From an uncultured Corynebacterium sp. (GTDB taxonomy: Bacteria > Actinomycetota > Actinomycetes > Mycobacteriales > Mycobacteriaceae): a stretch of DNA of 13,420 bases. The position numbers and the translations under genes were made by a program. Under the pieces are notes generated by a model that did not search any database, had not been told where the DNA came from, and worked only from the letters and a program-made list of their open reading frames with translations. Below are positions 1 to 6,440 of this stretch, one piece after another (position 1 is the first letter of the stretch; the number at the start of each line of letters is the position of its first letter). Location of the stretch: contig NZ_CALLDG010000001.1 in the NCBI RefSeq assembly GCF_937999985.1, forward strand, positions 1 through 13,420, given 5' to 3'.

Positions 1-283
1 GGTGGTTGACGTAGGGCATACCCACGCGCTCTGCCTCGTTGGCAACTGCTTCCTGGGCCTGCTTCTTGGTGCCGACGTACAGGATGTTGCCGCCGTGGGC
101 GACGGTCTCCTTGACGAACTCGTATGCCTCGTCGATGTAGGTCAGGGTCTGCTGCAGGTCGATGATGTAGATGCCGTTGCGGTCGGTGAAGATGAAGCGC
201 TTCATCTTCGGGTTCCAACGGCGGGTCTGGTGACCGAAGTGGACACCAGCGTCCAGCAGCTCGCGCATAGTAACAACAGCCAT
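1..283 (-). CDS. rpsB: 30S ribosomal protein S2, N-terminal part (cut by window edge)
   Basis: S2 is a structural protein of the small ribosomal subunit; it binds late in assembly and is needed for S1 docking in bacteria that have S1. The visible 94 codons begin MAVVTMRELLDAGVHFGHQT and continue with RRWNPKMKRFIF, GIYIIDLQQT and YVGTKKQAQEAV, all hallmark S2 segments. The family is usually 250-270 residues, so about two thirds lie beyond position 1. The ATG at 283-281 is chosen because it gives the canonical S2 N-terminus. No strong Shine-Dalgarno sequence precedes it; a purine stretch AGAAGAA lies about 18 bases upstream. The gene is divergent from the M23-like gene across a 489-bp gap that probably contains its promoter and a long leader. 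In actinobacteria rpsB is normally followed by tsf, which would lie outside the window. Confidence 0.97.
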   Translation of the reverse strand, partial: MAVVTMRELLDAGVHFGHQTRRWNPKMKRFIFTDRNGIYIIDLQQTLTYIDEAYEFVKETVAHGGNILYVGTKKQAQEAVANEAERVGMPYVNH

Positions 284-309
284 GGTGTTACAGGGGCGTA
301 TTTCTTCTA

Positions 310-327
310 GCCAACCGTGTGGTTGGC
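310..327 (-). promoter_or_regulatory. Hairpin in the rpsB leader near the start codon
   Basis: GCCAACC (310-316) and GGTTGGC (321-327) form a perfect 7-bp stem with a 4-base loop, 26 bases upstream of the rpsB ATG. On the rpsB transcript it is immediately followed by TAGAAGAA. There is no U-run, so it is not an intrinsic terminator. Ribosomal protein leaders often carry structures bound by their own product; a role in S2 autoregulation is only an inference here. Confidence 0.4.
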
Positions 328-446
328 GCCGCCCCTTCCTCGCTTTCAAAGTTTAGGGTTTGACGGTTTTCTTCACGATGCACTCGACACTCACTGTACG
401 TGCGTGGCTTATGCACCATCCTGGCAGATAGTCCCCGGTGTAGCTG

Positions 447-497
447 TGGCTCGCCATGTTCGCCCGCTTCTTCTAGCGGGACCGTGCTGGTGAGCCA
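447..497. repeat. Nested inverted repeat (two-stem structure) between rpsB and the M23-like gene
   Basis: The outer arms TGGCTCGCCA (447-456) and TGGTGAGCCA (488-497) pair over 10 bp with a single G-U in plus-strand RNA; in minus-strand RNA the same position is an A-C mismatch. Inside it CCCGCT (463-468) and AGCGGG (475-480) form a perfect 6-bp hairpin with loop TCTTCT. There is no adjoining U-run on either strand. It may be part of the rpsB leader or a protein-binding site; its function is unknown. Confidence 0.45.
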
Positions 498-691
498 TTA
501 GGTGGGGTGCGAATATCTACGCGTAGTCAGTCGCCTTACTCCGCCTCTCGGTCTTCGCGAAACCGAGTGCACTCCCTTGAGATTGGGCATATCAAAGTTG
601 TGCGACAGACGAATCCGGACATACTGCGCTTGCTACCCTACCCCCACTCACGCTGCCTAAACAAGTCCTATCACCGCGCGTTGTGCCGTTT

Positions 692-718
692 CTGTGGACA
701 ACTTTTAGTTATCCACAG
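692..718. promoter_or_regulatory. Inverted pair of DnaA-box-like sites
   Basis: TTATCCACA (709-717) is an exact match to the classical DnaA box. TGTGGACAA (693-701) is the complement of TTGTCCACA, a one-base variant. The two form a 27-bp inverted repeat with 10-bp arms (one mismatch) around a 7-base AT-rich centre. The site lies about 55 bp upstream of the M23-like gene start. DnaA boxes outside oriC can bind DnaA and regulate nearby genes or titrate the initiator; binding here is inferred from sequence only. Confidence 0.5.
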
Positions 719-772
719 CCTCGCCGATTCGCCCTTTCTTTTTGGTGACGCCCCCACGCATCATCTTTAGCC

Positions 773-1339
773 ATGACCCCACGGCTAAACCGCACCGTAT
801 CCTTAACGCTTGCGCTGGTTCTCCTCTGGGTTGGCGCGCCGCCTGTCCCCTTGCCCTTTGCTGCTTCCCAACCTGCCACTCCCCAACCCGATGCGTCCCG
901 CATAGTCCGGTCCCATAGGCTGCCGACTGCGAAGGATGCGCAGGTGATCCGTGCTGCGGACATTCCGGATGCTGTGTGGGAACCGGGACACCGTGGTGTG
1001 GACTTGCAGGCATCTCCCGGCCAAGTGATCGTAGCCAGCCGGGGTGGCACCGTTGCTTTCGCTGGCGTGGTCGCCGGCACGCCGGTGGTCTCCATCAGCC
1101 ACGCAGATGGGATCCGCACCACTTATGAGCCCGTCGTGGCGCGCGTGCGCGCCGGACAGAAGGTCCGTCGGGGCGAGGACATTGGTGTGTTGGCGGATGC
1201 CGCCACCCTGCCTGAATATGCCCGGAAATCGCACGGGCTTTCCTGGGGCGCGCGCTTCGATGGCAAGGGGCGGGTGTACATCGACCCGATGACGCTTCTC
1301 GGTTCCGTGCGGGTCAGGCTCTGGGATGCGCCTGATTAA
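773..1339 (+). CDS. Secreted LytM/M23-family peptidase-like protein, probably catalytically degenerate
   Basis: The 188-residue product has an N-terminal signal sequence (basic start MTPRLNRT, hydrophobic core about residues 8-30) followed by one LytM/M23 domain (about 66-175). M23 enzymes are zinc metallopeptidases that cut peptidoglycan cross-bridges outside the membrane. The first metal motif HxxxD is present (H73-x3-D77), as is the glycine-rich strand region around residues 85-100. The last motif, normally HxH or, in actinobacterial relatives, CLHWG, reads GLSWG (155-159), so the expected histidine is Ser157. A nearby His154 cannot be excluded as a substitute ligand. The protein may therefore regulate or bind wall material rather than cleave it, as with EnvC and NlpD. 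A similar gene sits beside rpsB in mycobacteria. The ATG has no clear Shine-Dalgarno sequence. Its 3' end overlaps xerC by 26 bp. Confidence 0.82.
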   Translation: MTPRLNRTVSLTLALVLLWVGAPPVPLPFAASQPATPQPDASRIVRSHRLPTAKDAQVIRAADIPDAVWEPGHRGVDLQASPGQVIVASRGGTVAFAGVVAGTPVVSISHADGIRTTYEPVVARVRAGQKVRRGEDIGVLADAATLPEYARKSHGLSWGARFDGKGRVYIDPMTLLGSVRVRLWDAPD

Positions 1340-2222
1340 AGACGGCCTTCAGACGCTCGGTGCCGACGTGGGTATAGATCTGCGTGGTGGACATGTTCGA
1401 GTGGCCGAGAAGCTCCTGCACCACGCGGAGGTCCGCCCCGCCCTCCAGGATTGCCGTGGCCGCGGAGTGCCGCAGCCCGTGGGGTGACAGGCGCGGGCCG
1501 GGGCCGGCCTGGGTTACGCGGTTCACCACGGTGCGAACCTGACGGGGATCGATGCGCTTGCCACGCACGCCCACGAAAAGGGCCGGGGTTCCCTTGGCCA
1601 TGTCCCCACGCACCTCGAGCCACTTCTCAAGGGCTGCCACCACGGTGGCTCCGAATGGAACCACGCGGGTCTTGCTACCCTTACCCGTCACGCGGAGGAG
1701 GCGGTTGGAAAAGTCCACGTCGTCCACGTCGCAGCCGGTCAGCTCGGAAACGCGGATGCCGGTGGCGTACAGCAGCTCAACCATGGCCCAGTCGCGGATG
1801 GCGCTGGGCGTGGAGGCATCGCCCTCGGGCTGCAAACCGTTGAGCATGTCGGAGGCCTGATCAGCGCGCAGCACCCGCGGCAGCGTGCGCTGCGGCTTCG
1901 GAGCCTTCAGCGCGGCGACCGGGTTGGCCTGTACGAAGCCGCGGTGTGCAAGGAAGGCTCCGAACCCCCGCATGCTGGAGGCCAGCCGGGAAAGGCTGGC
2001 CCGGCTGGCTCCGTTATCCACCGCCCAGCCCAGAACGTCGCGGGCGCGGTCCAGGTCGAACTCCTCGATACGCTCCAGGCCTTCCAACGCGCTGTCGAGG
2101 TCCCGTCGGTAGGCGCGGATTGTGTTCTCGCTGCGTCCGACGACGTGGCGCAGGTGCTGCTCGTAGTCGTCCAGCGCAGACCACAGCGGCGCCGTGGTGC
2201 CAGTGGGACGGGAGTTGCTCAT
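1314..2222 (-). CDS. xerC: Tyrosine recombinase XerC
   Basis: Site-specific recombinase of the Xer pair that resolves chromosome dimers at dif during cell division, acting with XerD. The 302-residue length is typical. The N-terminal core-binding (SAM-like) domain covers about residues 13-95 and the catalytic domain about 115-295. The catalytic set is complete: R157 (in ATGIRVSEL), K181 (in TGKGSKTR), H248 and R251 (PHGLRH), H274 (LLGHSNMSTT) and nucleophile Y283 (QIYTH). The position in the rpsB-dprA neighbourhood matches actinobacterial XerC rather than XerD. The ATG at 2222 lies 17 bp after the dprA stop with no obvious Shine-Dalgarno sequence, so translation may depend on coupling. It is the last gene of the yraN-yifB-dprA-xerC operon and converges with, and overlaps, the M23-like gene. 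Confidence 0.94.
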   Translation of the reverse strand: MSNSRPTGTTAPLWSALDDYEQHLRHVVGRSENTIRAYRRDLDSALEGLERIEEFDLDRARDVLGWAVDNGASRASLSRLASSMRGFGAFLAHRGFVQANPVAALKAPKPQRTLPRVLRADQASDMLNGLQPEGDASTPSAIRDWAMVELLYATGIRVSELTGCDVDDVDFSNRLLRVTGKGSKTRVVPFGATVVAALEKWLEVRGDMAKGTPALFVGVRGKRIDPRQVRTVVNRVTQAGPGPRLSPHGLRHSAATAILEGGADLRVVQELLGHSNMSTTQIYTHVGTERLKAVFNQAHPRA

Positions 2223-2239
2223 GTGACCAATCTAGCCGG

Positions 2240-3430
2240 TCACTCGACCCTAATCCAGCGATCCGCCTCCCTCCGGAGCCTGCCCATTGCCTCCAGGTCG
2301 CGCAGGCAGCGGATCACCGTGCGGGCGGGCAAACCGGTGGACTCCACCAGTTGCGGCAGCCTACCTTCGGGACCTTTGCCGCTCGGCAATGCTGCGGCGT
2401 CAATAATGGCGAGGTGCTCCCAGCTAGGTAGGAACGAACGATCCTCCTGGCCCAGCCCCAACGCCATCTGCTCGCCGAGAGGGGTGAGCTCCTCGATGAG
2501 GTCGCGGGCGCTGACGGCCAGCGTGGCGCGGTTGGTGCGGATGCGATCGAGGCATCCGAGGGAAGCGTGGGAGGTGACGGGGCCGGGGACGGCAAAGGTA
2601 GGCTTCACCAACGCTTCGGCCCAGTTCAGGGTGTTGAGCGCCCCGCTGCGCAGCGGCGCCTCGACCACCAGGGTCGCCTGCCCGAGAGCCGCGGCCAGGC
2701 GGTTGCGGGTGAGGAATCGATGGCGAGCCGGCGGGGTGCCCGGCGGATACTCGCTGATAAGCATTCCGCCGGCGGCGACTATCTGCTCAAACAGATCTCC
2801 GTGCGCCTTGGGATAGGAGACGTCGAGACCACAGGCCATGACCACGGCGGTGGGCATCTTGGATTCGAGGGCCGCGCGGTGGGCGATGGCGTCGATGCCG
2901 ATCGCACCCCCGGAGATCAAGCTAAAGCCCGCGTCCGCCAGGTCTCCCGCAAAGGACCGGGTGACCTGCTCGCCGTAACGTGTGGCGGCGCGGGTGCCCA
3001 CGACCGTAACCGAGCGGCGCACCAGCGCATCCAGGCGCGTGTCTCCGCGCACCCACAGGGCGAAAGGCGCGGCCGCCTGCCCGCGGACGGAGGAATCGTG
3101 ATCCGCACCCGAATCGGCCATGCGGACGAAACTGGCGGTCAGTTCGCTCGGCCACTCGTCGTCCTCCGGGGTGACCAGCCGCCAGCCACGGGCGGTGGCC
3201 AACTCCGCGTCGCGGGCAGGGTCCTGCTCGTAGCGCTGCGACGTCGAGTCCGCCAACGCGCCCGGTAGCTCCCCGCCCTGGCGCGCCAAGGCTTCCGCAA
3301 CAGCCTGCACTTCCGCGGGGCCGGCCTGCTCCCAGCCGTTGGGCCAAAGCATGTCCAAAACGTCGGTGCGCGAGGCCTCTATGACCCGACGCACGTAGAC
3401 CCACTCCAAAAATTTTTCCTGGGTCGTCAT
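2240..3430 (-). CDS. dprA: DNA-processing protein DprA (Smf)
   Basis: DprA binds incoming single-stranded DNA and loads RecA during natural transformation; it is also conserved in bacteria not known to be competent. The 396-residue product has an N-terminal helical/SAM-like part (about 1-90), the Rossmann-like DNA-processing domain (about 125-310) and a C-terminal winged-helix domain (about 340-396). Visible signatures are VVGTRAATRYG (143-153), SGGAIGIDAIAH (173-184), RHRFLTRNRL (236-245, the usual FxxRNR) and SGALNT (262-267). The start codon overlaps the yifB stop as ATGA (3430-3427), with GAGG seven bases upstream, indicating translational coupling. No domain is missing, so the gene looks functional. 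The role in a corynebacterium is uncertain. Confidence 0.95.
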   Translation of the reverse strand: MTTQEKFLEWVYVRRVIEASRTDVLDMLWPNGWEQAGPAEVQAVAEALARQGGELPGALADSTSQRYEQDPARDAELATARGWRLVTPEDDEWPSELTASFVRMADSGADHDSSVRGQAAAPFALWVRGDTRLDALVRRSVTVVGTRAATRYGEQVTRSFAGDLADAGFSLISGGAIGIDAIAHRAALESKMPTAVVMACGLDVSYPKAHGDLFEQIVAAGGMLISEYPPGTPPARHRFLTRNRLAAALGQATLVVEAPLRSGALNTLNWAEALVKPTFAVPGPVTSHASLGCLDRIRTNRATLAVSARDLIEELTPLGEQMALGLGQEDRSFLPSWEHLAIIDAAALPSGKGPEGRLPQLVESTGLPARTVIRCLRDLEAMGRLRREADRWIRVE

Positions 3431-4965
3431 CGCTGCACCTCTACCAGTTCCCTATCTGCTCCGAAGAGTTCCACCGCATCACTGAGGTGCCCCAGGTGCG
3501 GGGCGGAGGCGCAATCGAGGTCCGCGAGTGTCCAGGCGACGCGGATGGTCCGGTCCACTCCCCGCTGCGTGATGGTGCCGGTCCGCAGCATGTCCTCCAG
3601 CAACACGGAGCCGGATTCATCCACGCCCACCTGCCGCAAAATTTTTCCGGACACTAATGCGTTGCTGGCGGTGCCCCACCGCTGGCGGGCGCGCTCCCTG
3701 GCCTCGGCCACCCGTTCGGCCACAGCGGCGCTGGTCTCTCCAGGACTGCTTAGCCCCTCAATCTGGGGCCTGCCCGTGGTAGTTGCGAACACGTCCACTC
3801 GGTCACGCAACGGCCCGGAAAGCTTCGCCTGATACCGCAGTCGCGCCCCGGAGGGGCAGGTGCAGTCAATTGGCAGCTCTGCGCCACACGGACAGGGGTT
3901 GGCGGCCATCACCAGCTGAAAGTCGGCGGGAAAGCTGGAGATTCTGTTCGCTCGCATGAGCTCCACGCGGCGCAGTTCCAAAGGCACTCGCAGGCACTCC
4001 AGGCTATCCCGGCGCGCCTCGCTGACCTCGTCGATGAACAGCACTCCGTGGTGGGCCAGGCTCACCGCCCCGGGCACGGGCACGCGCCCGCCGCCGATGA
4101 GTGCCGCCGGGGTCACGTTGTGGTGCGGGGCGATGAACGGCCGCCGCCCCGCGAGCACCTCCGGCAAGCTCCCCTTAACCCCCGCTAGGGAGTGCACGCT
4201 CGCGGCCTCCACCCTCTCGGTGTCGGTCATGGGCGGGAGTATCCCCGGCAGGCGTTCGGCCAGCATTGATTTGCCGCTACCCGGCGGCCCCGTCAGCATC
4301 AGGTTGTGCCCTCCGGCCGCGGCCACCTCCACCGCCCGGCAGGCAGCGGGCTGCCCCACGACTTCCGCCAGGTCCCCCACTTGCCGGGGCGGGGCATACT
4401 CCCCCGGGCACGCCTCCGGCAGCTCTCCTCCGCGCAGCCAGTCGATGACCGTACCCAGATTCGGGGCCACCAGCACGCTCACACCCCCATCGCTCGCTGC
4501 TGCCAGCGCAGCCTCGGCTGCCTCGCTTTCGTTTCCCACGGGCACCACGACAGTGGAGAATCCCTCCATCGCCGCGGCCAGCACCAGCGCGAACACTCCC
4601 TGCACCGAGCGGATCTGCCCGTCCAACCCCAGCTCCCCCACCAGAATCGTCTGAGCTAGCCGTCCCGCTGCTAGCGCATCGTCAGCAACCGCAGAGAGCA
4701 TCGCGCACACCATCGCCAGGTCATAACCGGCCCCCTGCTTCGGCAACCCGGCAGGCGACAAGCTCATCACGGTCCGCGACCCCGGCCACCCCACGCCGGA
4801 ATTCTTCAACGCCGACCGGATACGGTCCTTCGCCTGCACCACCGCGGTATCCCCCATACCCACGATTGATATTCCGGGTAGCCCTCTGCTCACGTCGCAC
4901 TCGACGGTGATCACCGTCCGTCGGGTCCCCTCCAGCGCTATCGACTGCGCATGTCCCACGGCCAT
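3427..4965 (-). CDS. yifB: YifB/ComM-family Mg-chelatase-like AAA+ ATPase
   Basis: The family includes ComM, a hexameric helicase that promotes branch migration during natural transformation in Gram-negative bacteria; the actinobacterial role is not established. The 512-residue length is normal. The N-terminal ComM domain (about 1-175) has ECDVSRGLPGISIVGM and the lid-like SPAGLPKQGAGYDLA segment. The AAA+ part has Walker A GPPGSGKS (226-233), Walker B VLFIDE (308-313), the NPCPCG motif (356-361) followed by CTCP (368-371), and the arginine-containing SGPLRDRVD (383-391). The C-terminal Mg-chelatase domain extends to the end. The ATG at 4965 gives the family N-terminus and lies 3 bp after the yraN stop; it is preceded by a G-rich purine tract. 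Pairing with dprA suggests a shared role in processing or recombining DNA. Confidence 0.94.
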   Translation of the reverse strand: MAVGHAQSIALEGTRRTVITVECDVSRGLPGISIVGMGDTAVVQAKDRIRSALKNSGVGWPGSRTVMSLSPAGLPKQGAGYDLAMVCAMLSAVADDALAAGRLAQTILVGELGLDGQIRSVQGVFALVLAAAMEGFSTVVVPVGNESEAAEAALAAASDGGVSVLVAPNLGTVIDWLRGGELPEACPGEYAPPRQVGDLAEVVGQPAACRAVEVAAAGGHNLMLTGPPGSGKSMLAERLPGILPPMTDTERVEAASVHSLAGVKGSLPEVLAGRRPFIAPHHNVTPAALIGGGRVPVPGAVSLAHHGVLFIDEVSEARRDSLECLRVPLELRRVELMRANRISSFPADFQLVMAANPCPCGAELPIDCTCPSGARLRYQAKLSGPLRDRVDVFATTTGRPQIEGLSSPGETSAAVAERVAEARERARQRWGTASNALVSGKILRQVGVDESGSVLLEDMLRTGTITQRGVDRTIRVAWTLADLDCASAPHLGHLSDAVELFGADRELVEVQR

Positions 4966-4968
4966 TGG

Positions 4969-5331
4969 TCACCACACCCCCTCGACGTGCTCGCGCACGC
5001 CGTCCGGTCCGACGTCGATCACGTCCACGCGCAGTCCCCCAGAAAACTGCACCCCCTCGCGATTCTGCTCCAGCCACAGTCCGGCCAGCGTGCGAATCCG
5101 CCTGAGCTTCCGCGACCCCACCGCCGCCACTCCGCCCCCGTCGGAGTCCGAGGCGCGATACTTCACCTCGATGAAAGCCAGGTCGTCCTCGGGCGTCCGC
5201 GCCACCAAGTCCAGCTCCCCATAGCGGGTATAGAAGTTGCGGTCCAGCACCTCATAACCCGCCCGCTGCAGATACTCAGCCGCCAGGTCCTCCCCCAGGT
5301 TTCCCACTGCTCGCTTGTTCGCCGCCGTCAC
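4969..5331 (-). CDS. yraN: UPF0102 (YraN) predicted endonuclease-fold protein
   Basis: A 120-residue protein of the YraN/UPF0102 family, which has a restriction-endonuclease-like fold and no settled function. The family residues are present: NLGEDLAAEYL with E14, GELDLVA with D41, and the IEVKYR core strand with E55 and K57, together resembling a PD-(D/E)XK metal site. The start is GTG at 5331-5329, supported by GGAGG (5343-5339) seven bases upstream. It is the first gene of the four-gene operon with yifB, dprA and xerC and is 3 bp from yifB. The same neighbours occur in mycobacteria. A nuclease role alongside DprA, ComM-like and Xer proteins is plausible but inferred. Confidence 0.93.
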   Translation of the reverse strand: MTAANKRAVGNLGEDLAAEYLQRAGYEVLDRNFYTRYGELDLVARTPEDDLAFIEVKYRASDSDGGGVAAVGSRKLRRIRTLAGLWLEQNREGVQFSGGLRVDVIDVGPDGVREHVEGVW

Positions 5332-5398
5332 TAGTCGCCCTCCCCTTTTCCGTGATCCGGCACCGGTCCTTCACGCCCGGTACCTGGTTCACAAGTGT

Positions 5399-5418
5399 GG
5401 GGCATCATCCCCGTGGGG
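5399..5418. repeat. Alternating G4/C4/G4 hairpin element upstream of yraN
   Basis: GGGG (5399-5402), CCCC (5409-5412) and GGGG (5415-5418) allow the middle block to pair with either flank, giving two mutually exclusive short stems. It lies 68-87 bp upstream of the yraN start, in the stretch where the operon promoter or leader should be. I found no convincing -10/-35 pair in 5332-5503. A switch-like role is speculative. Confidence 0.25.
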
Positions 5419-5440
5419 TGGCGTCATAAAAAGAAACAGA

Positions 5441-5478
5441 GATAACAAAAACCCAGGGGGCTGTGGATAACCCCTGGG
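5441..5478 (-). terminator. Intrinsic terminator after the DUF2469 gene
   Basis: CCCAGGGG (5452-5459) and CCCCTGGG (5471-5478) form a perfect 8-bp GC-rich stem with an 11-base loop. On the minus strand it is followed directly by TTTTTGTT. It lies 25 bp after the DUF2469 stop codon and so should end the lepB-rnhB-DUF2469 transcript. On the plus strand no U-run follows. The loop contains a DnaA-box-like sequence. Confidence 0.85.
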
Positions 5479-5488
5479 CTGTGAATAA
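5462..5488 (-). promoter_or_regulatory. Two tandem DnaA-box-like sites
   Basis: TGTGGATAA (5462-5470) is the exact complement of TTATCCACA, and TGTGAATAA (5480-5488) is the complement of TTATTCACA, which fits the relaxed consensus TTWTNCACA. They have the same orientation and start 18 bp apart. The first forms the loop of the terminator. The sites lie about 150 bp upstream of the yraN operon start. Binding is inferred only. Confidence 0.4.
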
Positions 5489-5503
5489 GAGGAAAGTCGC
5501 AGG

Positions 5504-5809
5504 TCAGTCGGGCAGTTGTAGCTCGGGCTTGTCGAGCTCCTCGATGTTTACGTCCTTGTAGGTGATTACGCGCACGTAGCGGACGAAGCGGGCGGGGCGG
5601 TACATGTCCCATACCCAGGCATCGGACATGCGGACCTCGTAGTAGACCTCCCCGCCGGAGTTGCGCGGGATCAACTCGACGGCGTTGGCCAGGTAAAAGC
5701 GGCGCTCGGTCTCCACAACGTAGGAAAACTGGCTGACCACGTCGCGGTACTCGCGGTACATCGACAGCTCGACGTTTGCCTCGTAGTCGTCTAGTTCCTC
5801 AGCGCTCAC
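5504..5809 (-). CDS. DUF2469 family conserved actinobacterial protein
   Basis: A 101-residue soluble protein of unknown function, highly conserved in actinobacteria (Rv2901c-like) beside rnhB. Recognisable conserved segments are YREYRDVVSQFSYVVETERR, MSDAWVWDMYRP and the end KDVNIEELDKPEL. It has no signal peptide or membrane segment and is rich in aromatic and acidic residues. The frame stays open further upstream to 5899, but the GTG at 5809-5807 is chosen because it gives the family start (M)SAEELDDYE, has GAGGG six bases upstream, and avoids overlapping rnhB; it follows the rnhB stop by 4 bp. It ends the lepB-rnhB-DUF2469 operon, just before a strong terminator. Its tight link to rnhB is conserved, which hints at a nucleic-acid-related or housekeeping role, but this is inference. 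Confidence 0.92.
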   Translation of the reverse strand: MSAEELDDYEANVELSMYREYRDVVSQFSYVVETERRFYLANAVELIPRNSGGEVYYEVRMSDAWVWDMYRPARFVRYVRVITYKDVNIEELDKPELQLPD

Positions 5810-5813
5810 GGAC

Positions 5814-6440
5814 TTACCCTCGATCCTTCCCTTTAAGCCACTGCTGGTGCGCAGTGGCCACGTTCTTGTAACTGTAACGGTGATAAGGGGTGCCACCATG
5901 TAGGCTCACCGCAGTCATGTGCGCCTTGGTGCCATAGCCCTTGTGACTAGCCAAACCATACCCCGGGAACTCCTCGTCAAGCGTTCGCAACACTCGATCC
6001 CTGGAAACCTTTGCCAGCACACTCGCCGCGCTGATGCACTTGGCCATCTGGTCGCCCTTCACCACGGGCAGGTGCGGCATGGGCAGGCCGGGGACCTTGA
6101 CCGCATCCGTCAACACGTATCCAGGCTGCACGTCCAAAGCCGCCACAGCACGTCGCATGCCGGAGACGTTCGCGTGCTGAATGCCGAAGCGGTCGATGTC
6201 TTCGGCGCTGATGTGGATGATCGAGTAGGAAACGGCGACGTCCCGGATGACGTCGTACAACCGCTCGCGGGTCTTCTCCGTGAGCTTCTTCGAGTCGGTC
6301 AGGCGGTCCAGCCCGGCCCCGTCCAGGTCAGTCGGCAGAATGCACGCCGCAATCGAGATCGGCCCGCAGCACGCGCCGCGCCCGGCCTCGTCCACGCCTG
6401 CGACGGGCCCCAGCCCTGCGGCCTCTAGCTCGCGTTCCAT
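5814..6440 (-). CDS. rnhB: Ribonuclease HII
   Basis: RNase HII cuts the RNA strand of RNA-DNA hybrids and starts removal of single ribonucleotides misincorporated in DNA. The 208-residue protein is of family length. Catalytic acidic residues are visible: D17 and E18 in GVDEAGRG (15-22), D112 in the LTDAVK segment, and D130 in VKGDQMAKC. Further signatures are TDSKKLTEK (48-56) and AASVLAKVSRD (138-148). The ATG at 6440-6438 immediately follows the lepB stop (6443-6441) with no intervening base, and AGGGC in the end of lepB can serve as Shine-Dalgarno. A 5-bp inverted repeat (6445-6449 with 6456-6460) covers that site and may modulate reinitiation. DUF2469 follows 4 bp downstream. Confidence 0.96.
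   Translation of the reverse strand: MERELEAAGLGPVAGVDEAGRGACCGPISIAACILPTDLDGAGLDRLTDSKKLTEKTRERLYDVIRDVAVSYSIIHISAEDIDRFGIQHANVSGMRRAVAALDVQPGYVLTDAVKVPGLPMPHLPVVKGDQMAKCISAASVLAKVSRDRVLRTLDEEFPGYGLASHKGYGTKAHMTAVSLHGGTPYHRYSYKNVATAHQQWLKGKDRG

Larger units (their letters stand above)
284..772. other. Divergent intergenic region between rpsB and the M23-like gene
   Basis: No convincing gene is present in these 489 bases. They hold the rpsB leader (minus strand) and the upstream region of the M23-like gene (plus strand). Several inverted repeats are visible: 310-327 (7-bp arms, 4-base loop), 447-456 with 488-497 (10 bp with one G-U in plus-strand RNA) enclosing 463-480 (6-bp arms, 6-base loop), and 547-552 with 562-567 (6 bp). 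A DnaA-box-like inverted pair lies at 692-718. A possible minus-strand promoter for rpsB is TTGTTT (664-659), 18-bp spacer, TAGGGT (640-635), which would give a leader of about 350 bases. A possible plus-strand promoter is TTGTGC (598-603), 16-bp spacer, CATACT (620-625). Both promoter calls are weak and rest only on resemblance to consensus. Confidence 0.5.

Noticed and set aside
507..770. 87-codon plus-strand frame between rpsB and the M23-like gene
   Set aside because: It starts at GTG without a Shine-Dalgarno sequence, its translation looks random, and it runs through inverted repeats and the DnaA-box pair.
2010..2025. TTATCCACC inside xerC as a DnaA box
   Set aside because: It mismatches the last base of the consensus, lies within coding sequence and has no partner site nearby.
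1944..2816. 290-codon plus-strand frame across xerC and dprA
   Set aside because: It is antisense to two well-supported genes, has low-complexity Arg/Ser/Pro-rich composition and no recognisable domain.
5810..5899. Upstream extension of the DUF2469 frame
   Set aside because: It overlaps the end of rnhB out of frame; the family start and a GAGGG ribosome-binding site support the GTG at 5809.
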